Origin: Klebsiella africana
Lineage (GTDB): Bacteria > Pseudomonadota > Gammaproteobacteria > Enterobacterales > Enterobacteriaceae
Length of the DNA: 64,000 nucleotides
Assembly (NCBI RefSeq): GCF_020526085.1
Contig: NZ_CP084874.1
Location: forward strand, 1,860,001-1,924,000
Reading direction: 5' to 3'
Shown: piece by piece, positions 42,473-51,209 of the stretch
Layout: every line of letters starts with the position of its first letter
How positions within the stretch are numbered: the stretch's first letter is position 1
Program-made: the position numbers and the translations under genes
The notes under the pieces: generated by a model
What the model was told of the DNA's origin: nothing
The model's database searches: none
What the model saw: the letters and a program-made list of their open reading frames with translations, nothing else

Positions 42473-43264
42473 ATGGCAGGTGCGGATTTGGATAAACAGC
42501 CAGATTCTGTCTCTTCGGTATTAAAGGTTTTTGGCATCTTACAGGCGCTGGGTGAAGAGCGTGAAATTGGCATTACCGAACTGTCCCAACGCGTCATGAT
42601 GTCAAAAAGCACCGTTTATCGCTTTTTACAGACCATGAAATCACTGGGCTATGTGGCACAGGAAGGGGAGTCGGAGAAATACTCCCTCACCCTCAAGCTG
42701 TTCGAGCTGGGTGCCCGCGCGCTGCAGAACGTCGATCTGGTGCGCAGCGCGGATATTCAGATGCGCGAACTCTCGCGACTGACGAAAGAGACTATTCACC
42801 TCGGCGCGCTGGATGAAGATAGCATTGTCTACATCCACAAGATTGACTCGATGTACAACCTGCGGATGTACTCGCGCATTGGCCGTCGCAACCCCCTATA
42901 CAGTACCGCGATCGGCAAAGTACTGCTGGCCTGGCGCGATCGTAGTGAAGTTGAGCAGATCCTCGAGGGCGTGGAGTATAAGCGCAGCACCGAGCGGACG
43001 ATTACCAGCACGGAGGCGCTGCTTAAGGTGCTGGATGGCGTGCGCGAGCAGGGTTACGGCGAAGATAACGAAGAGCAGGAAGAGGGGCTACGCTGCATTG
43101 GTGTGCCGGTATTCGACCGTTTTGGCGTGGTCATCGCCGGGTTGAGTATCTCTTTCCCAACGCTGCGTTTTTCAGAAGAACGTTTGCATGAATATGTGGC
43201 GATGTTGCACCAGGCGGCGCGCAAGATTTCTGAACAAATGGGATACAACGACTACCCGTTTTGA
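42473..43264 (+). CDS. kdgR: Transcriptional regulator KdgR
   Basis: IclR-family repressor of genes for uptake and breakdown of 2-keto-3-deoxygluconate and pectin products. The 263-residue protein has an N-terminal winged helix (ITELSQRVMMSKSTVYRFLQT) and a C-terminal effector domain with SRIGRRNPLYSTAIGKVLLAW. Length and sequence agree with E. coli KdgR. It links to eda in the same window, since the KDG route feeds KDPG into the aldolase. Confidence 0.97.
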   Translation: MAGADLDKQPDSVSSVLKVFGILQALGEEREIGITELSQRVMMSKSTVYRFLQTMKSLGYVAQEGESEKYSLTLKLFELGARALQNVDLVRSADIQMRELSRLTKETIHLGALDEDSIVYIHKIDSMYNLRMYSRIGRRNPLYSTAIGKVLLAWRDRSEVEQILEGVEYKRSTERTITSTEALLKVLDGVREQGYGEDNEEQEEGLRCIGVPVFDRFGVVIAGLSISFPTLRFSEERLHEYVAMLHQAARKISEQMGYNDYPF

Positions 43265-43321
43265 CGCGACAGCGTAAGCCTGTGGCGACCGCGATGCTCT
43301 CTCGTGGTCGCCAGCGCAGTC

Positions 43322-43561
43322 TTAGCCGTTATCAACCACGGTTGCGCTTTTACGCAGCAGTGGACAGCTGCTGACACCGATCACGCCACTGTTGGAATGA
43401 ACATAAAGTGCGGTGCTGACGCCACGAGCGGTAAGATATTGACACTTCAGTCCCAACCCTCCGACATTTTCTTCACTGTGGAATAATACGCCATAGCCGC
43501 TCAATAATACGCCAATCCATAAGATAACCACCACGACAATAGTACGAATGATTAATCGCAT
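43322..43561 (-). CDS. yobH: Small exported protein YobH
   Basis: Protein of unknown function, 79 residues as in E. coli. A hydrophobic N-terminus (IIRTIVVVVILWIGVLLSGYGVL) anchors or exports it; the rest contains two Cys (LKCQYLTARG and SSCPLLRK) that may form a disulfide. It is divergent from mgrB. Confidence 0.88.
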   Translation of the reverse strand: MRLIIRTIVVVVILWIGVLLSGYGVLFHSEENVGGLGLKCQYLTARGVSTALYVHSNSGVIGVSSCPLLRKSATVVDNG

Positions 43562-43654
43562 TGATGCCTCGTTATTTGTATGATCCTTGCTGTGATTGTG
43601 ACATGAACACGTTTTGAAACAAGTCGATGATTCCTAAACTTGCCTTTCGTAATA

Positions 43655-43671
43655 CAGTTAGCCGCGGTTTA
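43655..43671 (+). promoter_or_regulatory. Probable PhoP box of mgrB
   Basis: CAGTTA-GCCGC-GGTTTA is a direct repeat of the PhoP type, GTTTA-N5-GTTTA, with one weaker half. A -10-like TGTTAT follows at 43681-43686, and mgrB starts 50 bases after the box. PhoP activation of mgrB is established in relatives. Confidence 0.7.
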
Positions 43672-43720
43672 AGAAGGCCGTGTTATCCTGGCAACATAAA
43701 GTACTGATGCGGAGAGTGGA

Positions 43721-43864
43721 GTGAAAAAATTACGGTGGGTTTTACTGATAGTCATCATAGCAGGCTGCCTGTTGTTGTGGACTCAGATGCTTAACGTAAT
43801 GTGCGACCAGGATGTACAGTTTTTCAGCGGCATTTGCACTATCAATAAATTTATCCCGTGGTAA
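43721..43864 (+). CDS. mgrB: PhoQ feedback inhibitor MgrB
   Basis: Inner-membrane peptide that binds PhoQ and damps PhoPQ signalling; its loss is a frequent cause of colistin resistance in K. pneumoniae. The 47-residue peptide starts at GTG ([20 protein letters not shown]) after GGAGAG. It has one membrane segment and a periplasmic part with two Cys (MCDQDVQF and GICTINKF), ending IPW. The frame is intact, with no insertion sequence or stop, so the gene should be functional. As far as I recall, the sequence is the usual K. pneumoniae form. Confidence 0.95.
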   Translation: MKKLRWVLLIVIIAGCLLLWTQMLNVMCDQDVQFFSGICTINKFIPW

Positions 43865-43938
43865 GACATTTTTCTGACGACTGATTTCCTTCTGCGACAT
43901 GGGTGGTAGAATGAACGCCTTCTCTTTGAGGTGGTGAA

Positions 43939-44229
43939 ATGAGTGAGTTACTAAATTCTGGGATCGTAAATCTGGCATCGCTGGCTGTCTCCGTGATGCT
44001 GCTCCTTGTCGGTCTGTTGTTATGGTTCTTCGTCAACCGAGCCAGTTCGCGAGCGAACGAGCAGATAGCGCTGCTGCAGGCGCTGCTGGATCAGCAAAAG
44101 CGGCAGAATGCGCTGTTACGTCGTCTTTGCGAGGCTAATGCACCGGAAAAAGAAGACGTTGCTGAGCCGACCGTTGCCGGTAAGGCAAAAGCGGACGATG
44201 AATTTATTCGTCTGGTCGCAGAACGCTAA
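43939..44229 (+). CDS. yebO: Small membrane protein YebO
   Basis: Protein of unknown function, 96 residues (E. coli 95). One membrane segment (ASLAVSVMLLLVGLLLWFF) is followed by a charged helical part with NEQIALLQALLDQQKRQNALLRRL, which suggests a coiled coil, and a conserved end FIRLVAER. It lies downstream of mgrB on the same strand and may share its transcript. Confidence 0.9.
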   Translation: MSELLNSGIVNLASLAVSVMLLLVGLLLWFFVNRASSRANEQIALLQALLDQQKRQNALLRRLCEANAPEKEDVAEPTVAGKAKADDEFIRLVAER

Positions 44230-44819
44230 GGAGCTCGACAGGTGTGCATCATAAGATGCGCACCTGCATGATAGCTGGCAGTAATATCTTATTCTTATTC
44301 CATTATTCCTTTTCCCGCGCATTATTTTCTTTTTTACACGCTGTAAATAAAGTCCTCTCCGTCGCACTTATTGTCGGGCTCGTGACACTGTCATCATTTT
44401 TTCATTATTAACGTGCAGAATTAGCACTATTTTTAGTACGGCGACTAACAGATTTTATTATCACTACACTAACGCGGCTTTAGCGATTTTTCGTCTGCAG
44501 TTATAACGAATAATGCGCATCACTATTCATCATTGTTCTCGCGGTGACATCGGCATGGCAGTTCGTATACGGACATACCTGGACGAAGCGAAGTTGTTGA
44601 GCTATGGTAAAAAAGTTGCAGTAATGAGGCAGCACAGTGGCGATATTGGCTTATGCTATAGCGCCTTGCCAGGGGCGGCAAAGACGCATAAATGTGCAGG
44701 CGATCAAATGATTACCTTATAATTTGTGCGAACGATCGAGACACGTTTAAAAATGGCTTGCCATTATTTACGTAGTGTGTGATAACACGTTTCGGGTTAA
44801 ACGAGGTACAGTTCTGTTT
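44230..44819. other. Long gene-poor stretch before yobF-cspC
   Basis: No protein gene is supported in these 590 bases. A strong hairpin, CAGGTGTGCATC/GATGCGCACCTG with one G-T pair, stands at 44239-44266 just after yebO; it lacks a following T run. The remainder is AT-rich to about 44500 and probably includes the promoter and untranslated leader of yobF-cspC. One open reading of 69 codons (44513-44722) has no recognisable features. Confidence 0.5.
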
Positions 44820-44894
44820 ATGTGTGGCATTTTCAGTAAAGAAGTCCTGAGTAAACACGATGTCGTTGAATACCGCTTCTCTGCCGAACCTTAA
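44820..44894 (+). pseudogene. yobF: Shortened yobF reading frame upstream of cspC
   Basis: The start [20 protein letters not shown] matches E. coli YobF, a 47-residue stress-related peptide, but a TAA ends the frame after 24 residues (…SAEP). In the E. coli sequence the codon after Pro is TAT. Nucleotide similarity continues past the stop to the CspC ribosome site, and a further in-frame stop occurs later, so the downstream half is not translated. It is either a pseudogene or a short leader peptide that still affects cspC expression. Confidence 0.75.
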
Positions 44895-44976
44895 ATTAGT
44901 GCCTCATGCAGTTATGTGTCAGTTTTATCTAGGTAAACGCCAGCAGGCGAAGAAAACAGTCTAAGGAATTTTGCAA

Positions 44977-45186
44977 ATGGCAAAGATTAAAGGTCAAGTT
45001 AAGTGGTTCAACGAGTCTAAAGGTTTTGGTTTCATTACTCCGGCTGATGGCAGCAAAGACGTGTTCGTACACTTCTCCGCTATCCAGGGTAACGGCTTCA
45101 AAACTCTGGCTGAAGGCCAGAACGTTGAGTTCGAAATTCAGGACGGCCAGAAAGGTCCGGCTGCAGTTAACGTAACTGCTATCTGA
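44977..45186 (+). CDS. cspC: Cold-shock-family protein CspC
   Basis: Single-stranded RNA/DNA-binding OB-fold protein of 69 residues that stabilises rpoS and other mRNAs; it is expressed at 37 C rather than induced by cold in E. coli. RNP1 (KGFGFITP) and RNP2 (VFVHFSAI) are intact. The protein starts [16 protein letters not shown] after CTAAGGAA. A start two codons earlier is not used. The terminator AAAAGCCTCG…CGGGGCTTTT follows. Confidence 0.97.
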
Positions 45187-45208
45187 TACAAGACCACTCT
45201 TCTTGTAT

Positions 45209-45234
45209 AAAAGCCTCGCCTGCGCGGGGCTTTT
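45209..45234 (+). terminator. Terminator after cspC
   Basis: AAAAGCCTCG pairs with CGGGGCTTTT (one T-G pair) around a short loop, then a T-rich run. Confidence 0.8.
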
Positions 45235-45376
45235 GCGTTTTTATTGCAAAGCATGTCATTTTCCCCCCTCTCGTCGCGCCTTGTTGCAAATACTCAACTT
45301 TATTAGCATTGTGTAGCAGTCTGTTTTGCTAATTTTCTGTTAAATCAGTTGGTTGCAAAACAATGCCGGAGCTAAG

Positions 45377-47122
45377 GTGCTAAAGAAAAAAACGAAGTCC
45401 ACGGCCAACTTTACCCCGATTCGCTTCGGGTTACTGTGTGTGGCTATTCTCGGTTGTCTGGGCCTGCTGCTGGTCCGCGTGGGCTGGCTACAGATAGTTT
45501 CCCCCGATAACCTTGTGAAACAAGAAGATATGCGATCGCTGCGCGAAGAGCCGATTGCGGTTGAGCGGGGCATGATCAGCGATCGCGAGGGGCGACCCCT
45601 GGCGGTGAGCGTTCCGGTCAGCGCTATCTGGATTGACCCGCAGACCACCATGGAGAAGGGCGGTGTGGGCTATGGGCCTCGCTGGCAGGCGATGGCCGAA
45701 GCGCTGCACCTCAACCTCGGAGAACTGGCCCGGCGGGTACAGAGTCATCCCCACGCTCGTTTTCTCTATCTGGCGCGCCAGATCAATCCCGAGCAGGCCG
45801 AGTGGATTGATAAACTGCATCTGCCAGGCGTCTATCTCCGCGATGAATCGCGACGTTTCTATCCAGCTGGCCATGTGGCTGCCAATCTGCTGGGTTTTAC
45901 TAACGTCGATAATCAGGGCATCGAAGGGGTGGAGAAAAGCTTTAACGCCCAGCTGACCGGAAAACCCGGGCGACGTCTGGTGCGTAAAGACAAACATGGC
46001 AATGTCATTGAGAATATTACCGAAGTGCCGCCGGTACCGGCGCATAATCTGCAGCTGAGTATTGATGAACGCCTGCAGACGGTGACGGAAGACGCCCTCG
46101 ACAACGCCGTCCGCTGGAACAAAGCGGAGTCCGGGGCGGCAGTATTGATCAAAATTGATACCGGCGAGATCCTGGCGATGGCCAACTATCCGGATTTCAA
46201 TCCGAATAACCGCGATACGGCTACGCTGGATGATTTCCGCAACCGCGCCATCAGCGATACCTTCGAACCGGGGTCGACCGTCAAACCGCTGGTGATCATG
46301 ACCGCGCTACAGCAAGGTATCGTCCAGCCGGACAGCGTGGTGGACACGCATCCCTTTGTTCTCGATGGCCATCGCATCCGCGACGTCGGCTATTATCCCG
46401 AGCTGACGCTGACCGGGATCCTGCAGAAGTCCAGCGATACAGGTGTGTCGCATCTCTCGCTCGCCATGCCGGTACAGCATCTGATCGATACCTACAAAGC
46501 TTTCGGCTTCGGTGAGTCGACAGGGCTAGGGTTAACGGGTGAAAGCGCGGGGCTGATGCCCCAGCGCCGCTACTGGGGGCAACTGGATCGTGCCACCTTT
46601 GCCTTCGGCTATGGTTTGATGGTCACGCCGCTCCAGCTGGCGCATGTCTATGCTACCATCGGCGGCTTCGGTATTGAACGGCCGTTGTCGATTACCCGTA
46701 TCGACCCGCCGGTAATGGGCACGCGCGTGATGCCGGAAAACATTGTTCACAGCGTAGAGCACATGATGGAGAGCGTGGCGCTCCCGGGCGGGGGAGGAAC
46801 CAAAGCGGCGGTGCGTGACTATCGAGTGGCGGTAAAAACCGGGACGGCGAAGAAAATCGGCCCGGACGGCAAATATATCGATAAGTATGTGGCCTATACC
46901 GCCGGCGTGGCGCCCGCCAGTCGTCCACAGTTCGCGCTGGTGGTGGTGATGAACGATCCGAGCAATGGTTCCTACTATGGCGGGGCCGTTTCCGCCCCGG
47001 TGTTCAGCCAGATCATGGGCGATGTTCTGCGGCTGGAGAATGTCATGCCGGACGGTATGCCGCAGGGGGCGGAGAATCTGATCGTAATGCACGATAGCCA
47101 CCCACAGGGGCCGGCGCTGTAA
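45377..47122 (+). CDS. Second FtsI-like penicillin-binding protein (PBP3-SAL type)
   Basis: Class B transpeptidase that crosslinks peptidoglycan. Its position between cspC and rlmA is that of PBP3-SAL, the Salmonella PBP3 paralogue that works at acidic pH. The GTG at 45377 after GGAG gives 581 residues. There is one N-terminal membrane anchor ([19 protein letters not shown]), a pedestal domain and a C-terminal transpeptidase. The SXXK motif is STVK (300-303) and KTGT is at 487-490; the SXN motif is SSD (352-354), where ordinary FtsI has SSN. This gene is not the cell-division ftsI, which lies in the mra cluster elsewhere. Confidence 0.9.
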   Translation: MLKKKTKSTANFTPIRFGLLCVAILGCLGLLLVRVGWLQIVSPDNLVKQEDMRSLREEPIAVERGMISDREGRPLAVSVPVSAIWIDPQTTMEKGGVGYGPRWQAMAEALHLNLGELARRVQSHPHARFLYLARQINPEQAEWIDKLHLPGVYLRDESRRFYPAGHVAANLLGFTNVDNQGIEGVEKSFNAQLTGKPGRRLVRKDKHGNVIENITEVPPVPAHNLQLSIDERLQTVTEDALDNAVRWNKAESGAAVLIKIDTGEILAMANYPDFNPNNRDTATLDDFRNRAISDTFEPGSTVKPLVIMTALQQGIVQPDSVVDTHPFVLDGHRIRDVGYYPELTLTGILQKSSDTGVSHLSLAMPVQHLIDTYKAFGFGESTGLGLTGESAGLMPQRRYWGQLDRATFAFGYGLMVTPLQLAHVYATIGGFGIERPLSITRIDPPVMGTRVMPENIVHSVEHMMESVALPGGGGTKAAVRDYRVAVKTGTAKKIGPDGKYIDKYVAYTAGVAPASRPQFALVVVMNDPSNGSYYGGAVSAPVFSQIMGDVLRLENVMPDGMPQGAENLIVMHDSHPQGPAL

Positions 47123-47183
47123 CAGTGGTCTGCAGGGGCGAATAGCGCTACACTTTCGCCCTTTCAGCGACACTGGAGCCGTC

Positions 47184-47978
47184 ATGTCATACAGTTGCCC
47201 CCTTTGCCACGCGCCGCTCAGCCTTAGCGACCATCACTATTCCTGCCCACAGCGGCACCAGTTCGACCTGGCGAAAGAGGGGTACGTTAATCTGCTCCCG
47301 GTACAGTTCAAAAGGTCGCGCGATCCTGGCGACAGCGCCGAGATGATGCAGGCTCGCCGGGCGTTTCTTGACGCCGGGCATTACCAGCCTCTCCGAGACG
47401 CGATCGCTGAACGGCTGCGGCACTACGCCCCGGCGGACTTACTGGATATAGGCTGTGGCGAAGGATATTACACCCACGCGTTTGCCGCCATCGCCGGCCG
47501 CAGCTGGGGCCTGGATGTATCGAAGCCGGCGATCCGCGCGGCGGCAAAACGCTACCCGCAGGTGAATTTCTGCGTGGCCTCCAGCCAGCGGCTGCCGTTT
47601 TCCGACGCTAGCTTCGACGCGGTAGTACGCATTTACGCGCCCTGCAACGCCGATGAACTGGCGCGGGTGGTGCGTCCCGGCGGTTGGGTGATCACCGCCA
47701 CGCCGGGTCCCCGCCACTTACTGGAGCTGAAAGGGCTGATTTACGATGAAGTTCGCCTGCATGAGCTGAAGACGGAAGCGATGCCGGGGTTCCGCCTGGA
47801 GGCACAGGAGCAACTGGCCTATCCTATGACGCTGACCGGTGATGAAGCGCAGGCGCTACTGCAGATGACGCCGTTCGCATGGCGGGCCAAGCCCGAGGTG
47901 CACGCCGCGCTGCGTCAGCAGGAGACGTTTGGCTGCCAGACCGATTTCATGATCCATTGCTGGCAGCGAGAGGTGTAA
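47184..47978 (+). CDS. rlmA: 23S rRNA m1G745 methyltransferase RlmA
   Basis: Methylates G745 of 23S rRNA using SAM. The 264-residue protein has an N-terminal zinc-binding site (CPLCHAPL and CPQRHQF) and a Rossmann SAM domain ([16 protein letters not shown]). E. coli RlmA is 269 residues. ATG 47184 follows ACTGGAGCC. It converges with mntP. Confidence 0.95.
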   Translation: MSYSCPLCHAPLSLSDHHYSCPQRHQFDLAKEGYVNLLPVQFKRSRDPGDSAEMMQARRAFLDAGHYQPLRDAIAERLRHYAPADLLDIGCGEGYYTHAFAAIAGRSWGLDVSKPAIRAAAKRYPQVNFCVASSQRLPFSDASFDAVVRIYAPCNADELARVVRPGGWVITATPGPRHLLELKGLIYDEVRLHELKTEAMPGFRLEAQEQLAYPMTLTGDEAQALLQMTPFAWRAKPEVHAALRQQETFGCQTDFMIHCWQREV

Positions 47979-47981
47979 GGC

Positions 47982-48548
47982 TTAACCGGCGAAATGGCTC
48001 CAGAGGATTTCACTGCCGATGCCAATCAGCACAATACCGCCGAGGATTTCGGCCCGTTTACCCAACAGCGGGCCAATAAAGCGGCCAACCATAATCCCCA
48101 GCGTTGACATAAGAAACGTCGCGCAGCCGATCGCCAGCGCGGTGGTCACGATGCTGACCTGCAGAAAGGCCAGACCGACGCCGACGGCCATAGCGTCGAG
48201 GCTGGTGGCAAAGGCGGTGGTGACCAGTAACCAGAAGCCATGGCGGCGGGGCGCCTCGCATGCCTCGTCGCTGTCGCCACGGAAACCTTCGACGATCATT
48301 CTACCGCCGAGAAACACCAGCAGAATAAAGGCAATCCAGTGATTCCACTCGAGGACAAACTGGCTGGCCAGCATGCCGAGACCCCAGCCGACCAGCGGGG
48401 TCAGGGTTTCAATGACGCCAAAAATCAGCCCGGTGCGTACAGCTTCTGAGAATTTGGGTTTATGCAGGGTGGCGCCTTTGCCGATAGAGGCCGCGAAGGC
48501 GTCCATGGACATGCCGAAAGCGAGAAGAATGGTAGCGGATAAATTCAT
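47982..48548 (-). CDS. mntP: Manganese efflux pump MntP
   Basis: Exports excess manganese. The 188-residue membrane protein has about six segments; the two DUF204 repeats show their acidic motifs as [12 protein letters not shown] and [12 protein letters not shown]. The start [18 protein letters not shown] is the family form; a longer in-frame reading would enter the riboswitch leader. A manganese-sensing leader and a Fur-like box lie upstream, matching control by manganese and iron in E. coli. Confidence 0.95.
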   Translation of the reverse strand: MNLSATILLAFGMSMDAFAASIGKGATLHKPKFSEAVRTGLIFGVIETLTPLVGWGLGMLASQFVLEWNHWIAFILLVFLGGRMIVEGFRGDSDEACEAPRRHGFWLLVTTAFATSLDAMAVGVGLAFLQVSIVTTALAIGCATFLMSTLGIMVGRFIGPLLGKRAEILGGIVLIGIGSEILWSHFAG

Positions 48549-48651
48549 ATGCGTGTCCTGACCGGGGATAATCCATATGACACATCGCTGCCCCCAGTAA
48601 ACATACGCGGAGCCGCTCAATGGCTGAGCAATACGTACAGCAGTGATGTAT

Positions 48652-48766
48652 CTATGGTCTCGCCTGATTGAAACACTTCAACCCGTACGTGCCACGTTTT
48701 GCAACGAGTATGTTGACACGTACATTTCCTGGCGGGCAGGAAATTGGCTACTCCCCAACGACGGGC
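48652..48766 (-). promoter_or_regulatory. yybP-ykoY manganese riboswitch of mntP
   Basis: On the minus strand the leader contains GGGGAGTAGCC, then a stem (ATTTCCTG…CAGGAAAT), a long hairpin (GTACGTG…CACGTAC) and the GGCGAGACCAT element. These are the conserved parts of the yybP-ykoY class, known in front of E. coli mntP. The boundaries are approximate; about 100 bases remain before the mntP ATG. Confidence 0.85.
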
Positions 48767-48826
48767 GCAACCTTAACATATTTTTAGAATATAAAACAAT
48801 AACAGAAGACGGCTATTTTAATAACC

Positions 48827-48847
48827 AAATGATAACGATTTTCATTT
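48827..48847. promoter_or_regulatory. Fur-like box upstream of the mntP leader
   Basis: A near-perfect 21-base palindrome, AAATGATAAC with GATTTTCATTT on its right side, resembles the Fur consensus GATAATGATAATCATTATC. It lies just upstream of the riboswitch, so it would cover the mntP promoter. Iron or manganese control of mntP by Fur and MntR is reported in E. coli. Confidence 0.6.
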
Positions 48848-48968
48848 GAATTTATAAGTAAATTAATAGTTAATAAAATGGATGAAGATGGATGGGGAAT
48901 ATAGCCAAAGCTATATAATTCCCCGCAGAAAAAAATCAGAAAAATATAGCGCTGGCTATATTTTTAAC

Positions 48969-49427
48969 CTATTGAGTTGAAACGAGAAGTTTGTAAATTT
49001 TCTCCAGATCGTCGATATTTCGTACGCGTATCAGCAGCCGCCGTTGCTCTAATTGCATCACCAGTACGCCGTCTTCGGATAAATTCATCTCTTTAATCCG
49101 TTGATATTCTATCCACACGTTGGCGAAGAAAAATCCACGCGGTTTAAAAATGATTTTCGGTGTGCGGATCCAGAATAAATAGAAACCCATCAGCGCCAGC
49201 GCAGATAATAGCCAGGTGGTGAGGAGCGTGCCATGCTGGGTAATGTTGTTATAGATCAGAATGGCAATGAGGCCGACAAAGATCATGCCGTCAACCCGGC
49301 TGCGGCGAAGCAGGGGGACCGCCAGCAGCACCGGGCCGTTGCGCCTCGGCATAATAAATTGGTCGTACACAGCGTAGGCCAGTAGCGCAAGGATAAACAG
49401 GATGATCACCAGGTCCGTGAAGGTCAT
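48969..49427 (-). CDS. yobD: Inner-membrane protein YobD (UPF0266)
   Basis: Membrane protein of unknown function, 152 residues as in E. coli. It starts [20 protein letters not shown] and has about three membrane segments. The cytosolic C-terminus ends RIRNIDD-like [20 protein letters not shown] longer reading to 49556 would overlap the manZ terminator and was rejected. It follows manXYZ on the same strand behind a terminator. Confidence 0.92.
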   Translation of the reverse strand: MTFTDLVIILFILALLAYAVYDQFIMPRRNGPVLLAVPLLRRSRVDGMIFVGLIAILIYNNITQHGTLLTTWLLSALALMGFYLFWIRTPKIIFKPRGFFFANVWIEYQRIKEMNLSEDGVLVMQLEQRRLLIRVRNIDDLEKIYKLLVSTQ

Positions 49428-49447
49428 TGCTTTGCGTTTCTCCTGAT

Positions 49448-49475
49448 AAAAAAAAGCCGGGGGCAAGCCCCCGGC
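49448..49475 (-). terminator. Terminator after manXYZ
   Basis: GCCGGGGGC and GCCCCCGGC form a strong stem followed, on the minus strand, by a T run. Confidence 0.9.
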
Positions 49476-49489
49476 GTACAGCGTGGAAA

Positions 49490-50350
49490 TTACAGACCCA
49501 GCAGGCCGACCGCGTAGCCGGCGATACCGATGACGAAGAAGCCAACGATGATCCACAGCGGGTTAACTTTCTTACGCAGCAGCCACATACAGGCGAAGGT
49601 CAACAGCAGCGGCACCAGGCCCGGCATCAGCTGGTCAAGGATGGTCTGCACGGTGGTGACGTGAACCTGGCCGTCAGAGCCGGTGATCTTTGACACCACC
49701 ATCGGAATGTTTACGTGCGTCCACTTGTTAACCAGCGCCCCCATGACAAACAGGCCGAGGATTGACGCCCCCTCTGTCAGTTTCTGCAGGAAGCCGCCGC
49801 CCATATCTTTAACGATGTCCACGCCTTTGCGGTAACCGTAGGCGACGCCGTAGTAACGGGTTAGCAGACGCACCGCGTTGAACAGGATAAAGAACAGCAG
49901 AGGACCGAGCAGGCTACCGCTCATCGCGATCCCAGCGCCTAAGGCCGCGAACACGGGACGCACGGTACCCCAGAAGATCGGGTCGCCGACGCCGGCCAGC
50001 GGCCCCATCAGGCCGACTTTGATACCGTTGATGGCACCATCGTCAATCTCTGCGCCGTTGGCGCGCTGCTCTTCCATCGCCAGCGTGACGCCCAGTACCG
50101 GGGCGGCAACGTAAGGGTGGGTGTTAAAGAACTCAAGGTGACGCTTAATCGCCTGCTTACGCGCATCGTTGTTCTCCGGGTACAGACGGCGAATAGCCGG
50201 AACCATGGAGAAGCAGAAGCCCAGCGCCTGCATACGTTCGAAGTTCCATGAACCCTGGAACAGGTTAGAACGAATGAACACGCCACGAATATCACTCTGA
50301 GTGAGTTTTTTCTCGGTGGTATTTTTAGTCATATCAACCATTTCGCTCAC
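49490..50350 (-). CDS. manZ: Mannose PTS permease component IID
   Basis: IID subunit of the mannose/glucose/glucosamine phosphotransferase system. The 286-residue protein begins [20 protein letters not shown] and has the family stretches [35 protein letters not shown] and a C-terminal membrane hairpin ending AVGLLGL. It begins three bases after manY and is the last gene of manXYZ. Confidence 0.97.
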   Translation of the reverse strand: MSEMVDMTKNTTEKKLTQSDIRGVFIRSNLFQGSWNFERMQALGFCFSMVPAIRRLYPENNDARKQAIKRHLEFFNTHPYVAAPVLGVTLAMEEQRANGAEIDDGAINGIKVGLMGPLAGVGDPIFWGTVRPVFAALGAGIAMSGSLLGPLLFFILFNAVRLLTRYYGVAYGYRKGVDIVKDMGGGFLQKLTEGASILGLFVMGALVNKWTHVNIPMVVSKITGSDGQVHVTTVQTILDQLMPGLVPLLLTFACMWLLRKKVNPLWIIVGFFVIGIAGYAVGLLGL

Positions 50351-50353
50351 CTG

Positions 50354-51154
50354 TTAGTCCAGTTCGTTATCGAGATCGTTGTTGCCAGCCGCCTGAGCCG
50401 GGGCACCCGCGACGCGGTTATATTTCGGGCTCAGCTGGATGTAGAGGATAGCCATGACCGCACCAATCACACCCAGGGCTACCAGGTTGAAGTTGGTGAA
50501 AGCGGCGGTGACGAAGCCGAGGTAGAAGAACGGCATCAGGTAGCCTGCGCGCATCATGTTGATGACCATCGCATAACCAACAACCACGATCATACCGCCA
50601 GCGATGTTCAGACCGCTGGTGACTACTTCAGGAATTGCGTTCAGCAAGCCCTGGACTTCGCTGGTACCGACGGAGATCGCCACGATAACGGCCGGGATAG
50701 CGATACGCATTGCCTGCAGGAACAGGGACGAGACGTGCAGCCACGACAGAGCGGTGAGGTTGCCATTCTCCGCCGCTTTATCCGCCGCGTGCTGGAAGGC
50801 AACGGTGATGGTACGCACGATAATGGTCAGTACCTGGCCGGCTGCCGCCAGCGGGATAGCCAGTGCGATACCGGCGCCGATGCTCTGATGGCCGGCAATA
50901 ACCAGAACGGTGGAAATAATGGACGCCAGCGCGGCATCAGGGGCAACCGCCGCACCGATGTTCATCCAGCCCAGGGCGATCATCTCCAGCGTACCGCCGA
51001 TGATAATACCGGTTTTCATATCGCCGAGAACGGCGCCAATCAGCGTACAGGCGACCAGAGGTCGGTGGAACTGAAATTCATCAAGTACCGACTCCATACC
51101 CGCAATACACGCGACGATGAACACCAGCACAATCTGAAGAAGGGTAATCTCCAT
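50354..51154 (-). CDS. manY: Mannose PTS permease component IIC
   Basis: IIC subunit that forms the sugar channel with ManZ. The 266-residue protein has about six hydrophobic segments and starts MEITLLQIVLVFIVACIAGME, with the conserved GGTLEMIALGWMNIGAA. The length matches E. coli. A 55-base gap separates it from manX; no terminator is visible there. Confidence 0.97.
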   Translation of the reverse strand: MEITLLQIVLVFIVACIAGMESVLDEFQFHRPLVACTLIGAVLGDMKTGIIIGGTLEMIALGWMNIGAAVAPDAALASIISTVLVIAGHQSIGAGIALAIPLAAAGQVLTIIVRTITVAFQHAADKAAENGNLTALSWLHVSSLFLQAMRIAIPAVIVAISVGTSEVQGLLNAIPEVVTSGLNIAGGMIVVVGYAMVINMMRAGYLMPFFYLGFVTAAFTNFNLVALGVIGAVMAILYIQLSPKYNRVAGAPAQAAGNNDLDNELD

Positions 51155-51209
51155 TGTACTTCTCCTGTTGATTAAGTCTTAAAGTGAAAACTGGGGCACG
51201 ACCGGCAGG

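Noticed and set aside
44513..44722. 69-codon open frame upstream of cspC
   Set aside because: No good ribosome site and no recognisable similarity; left as part of the unexplained stretch.
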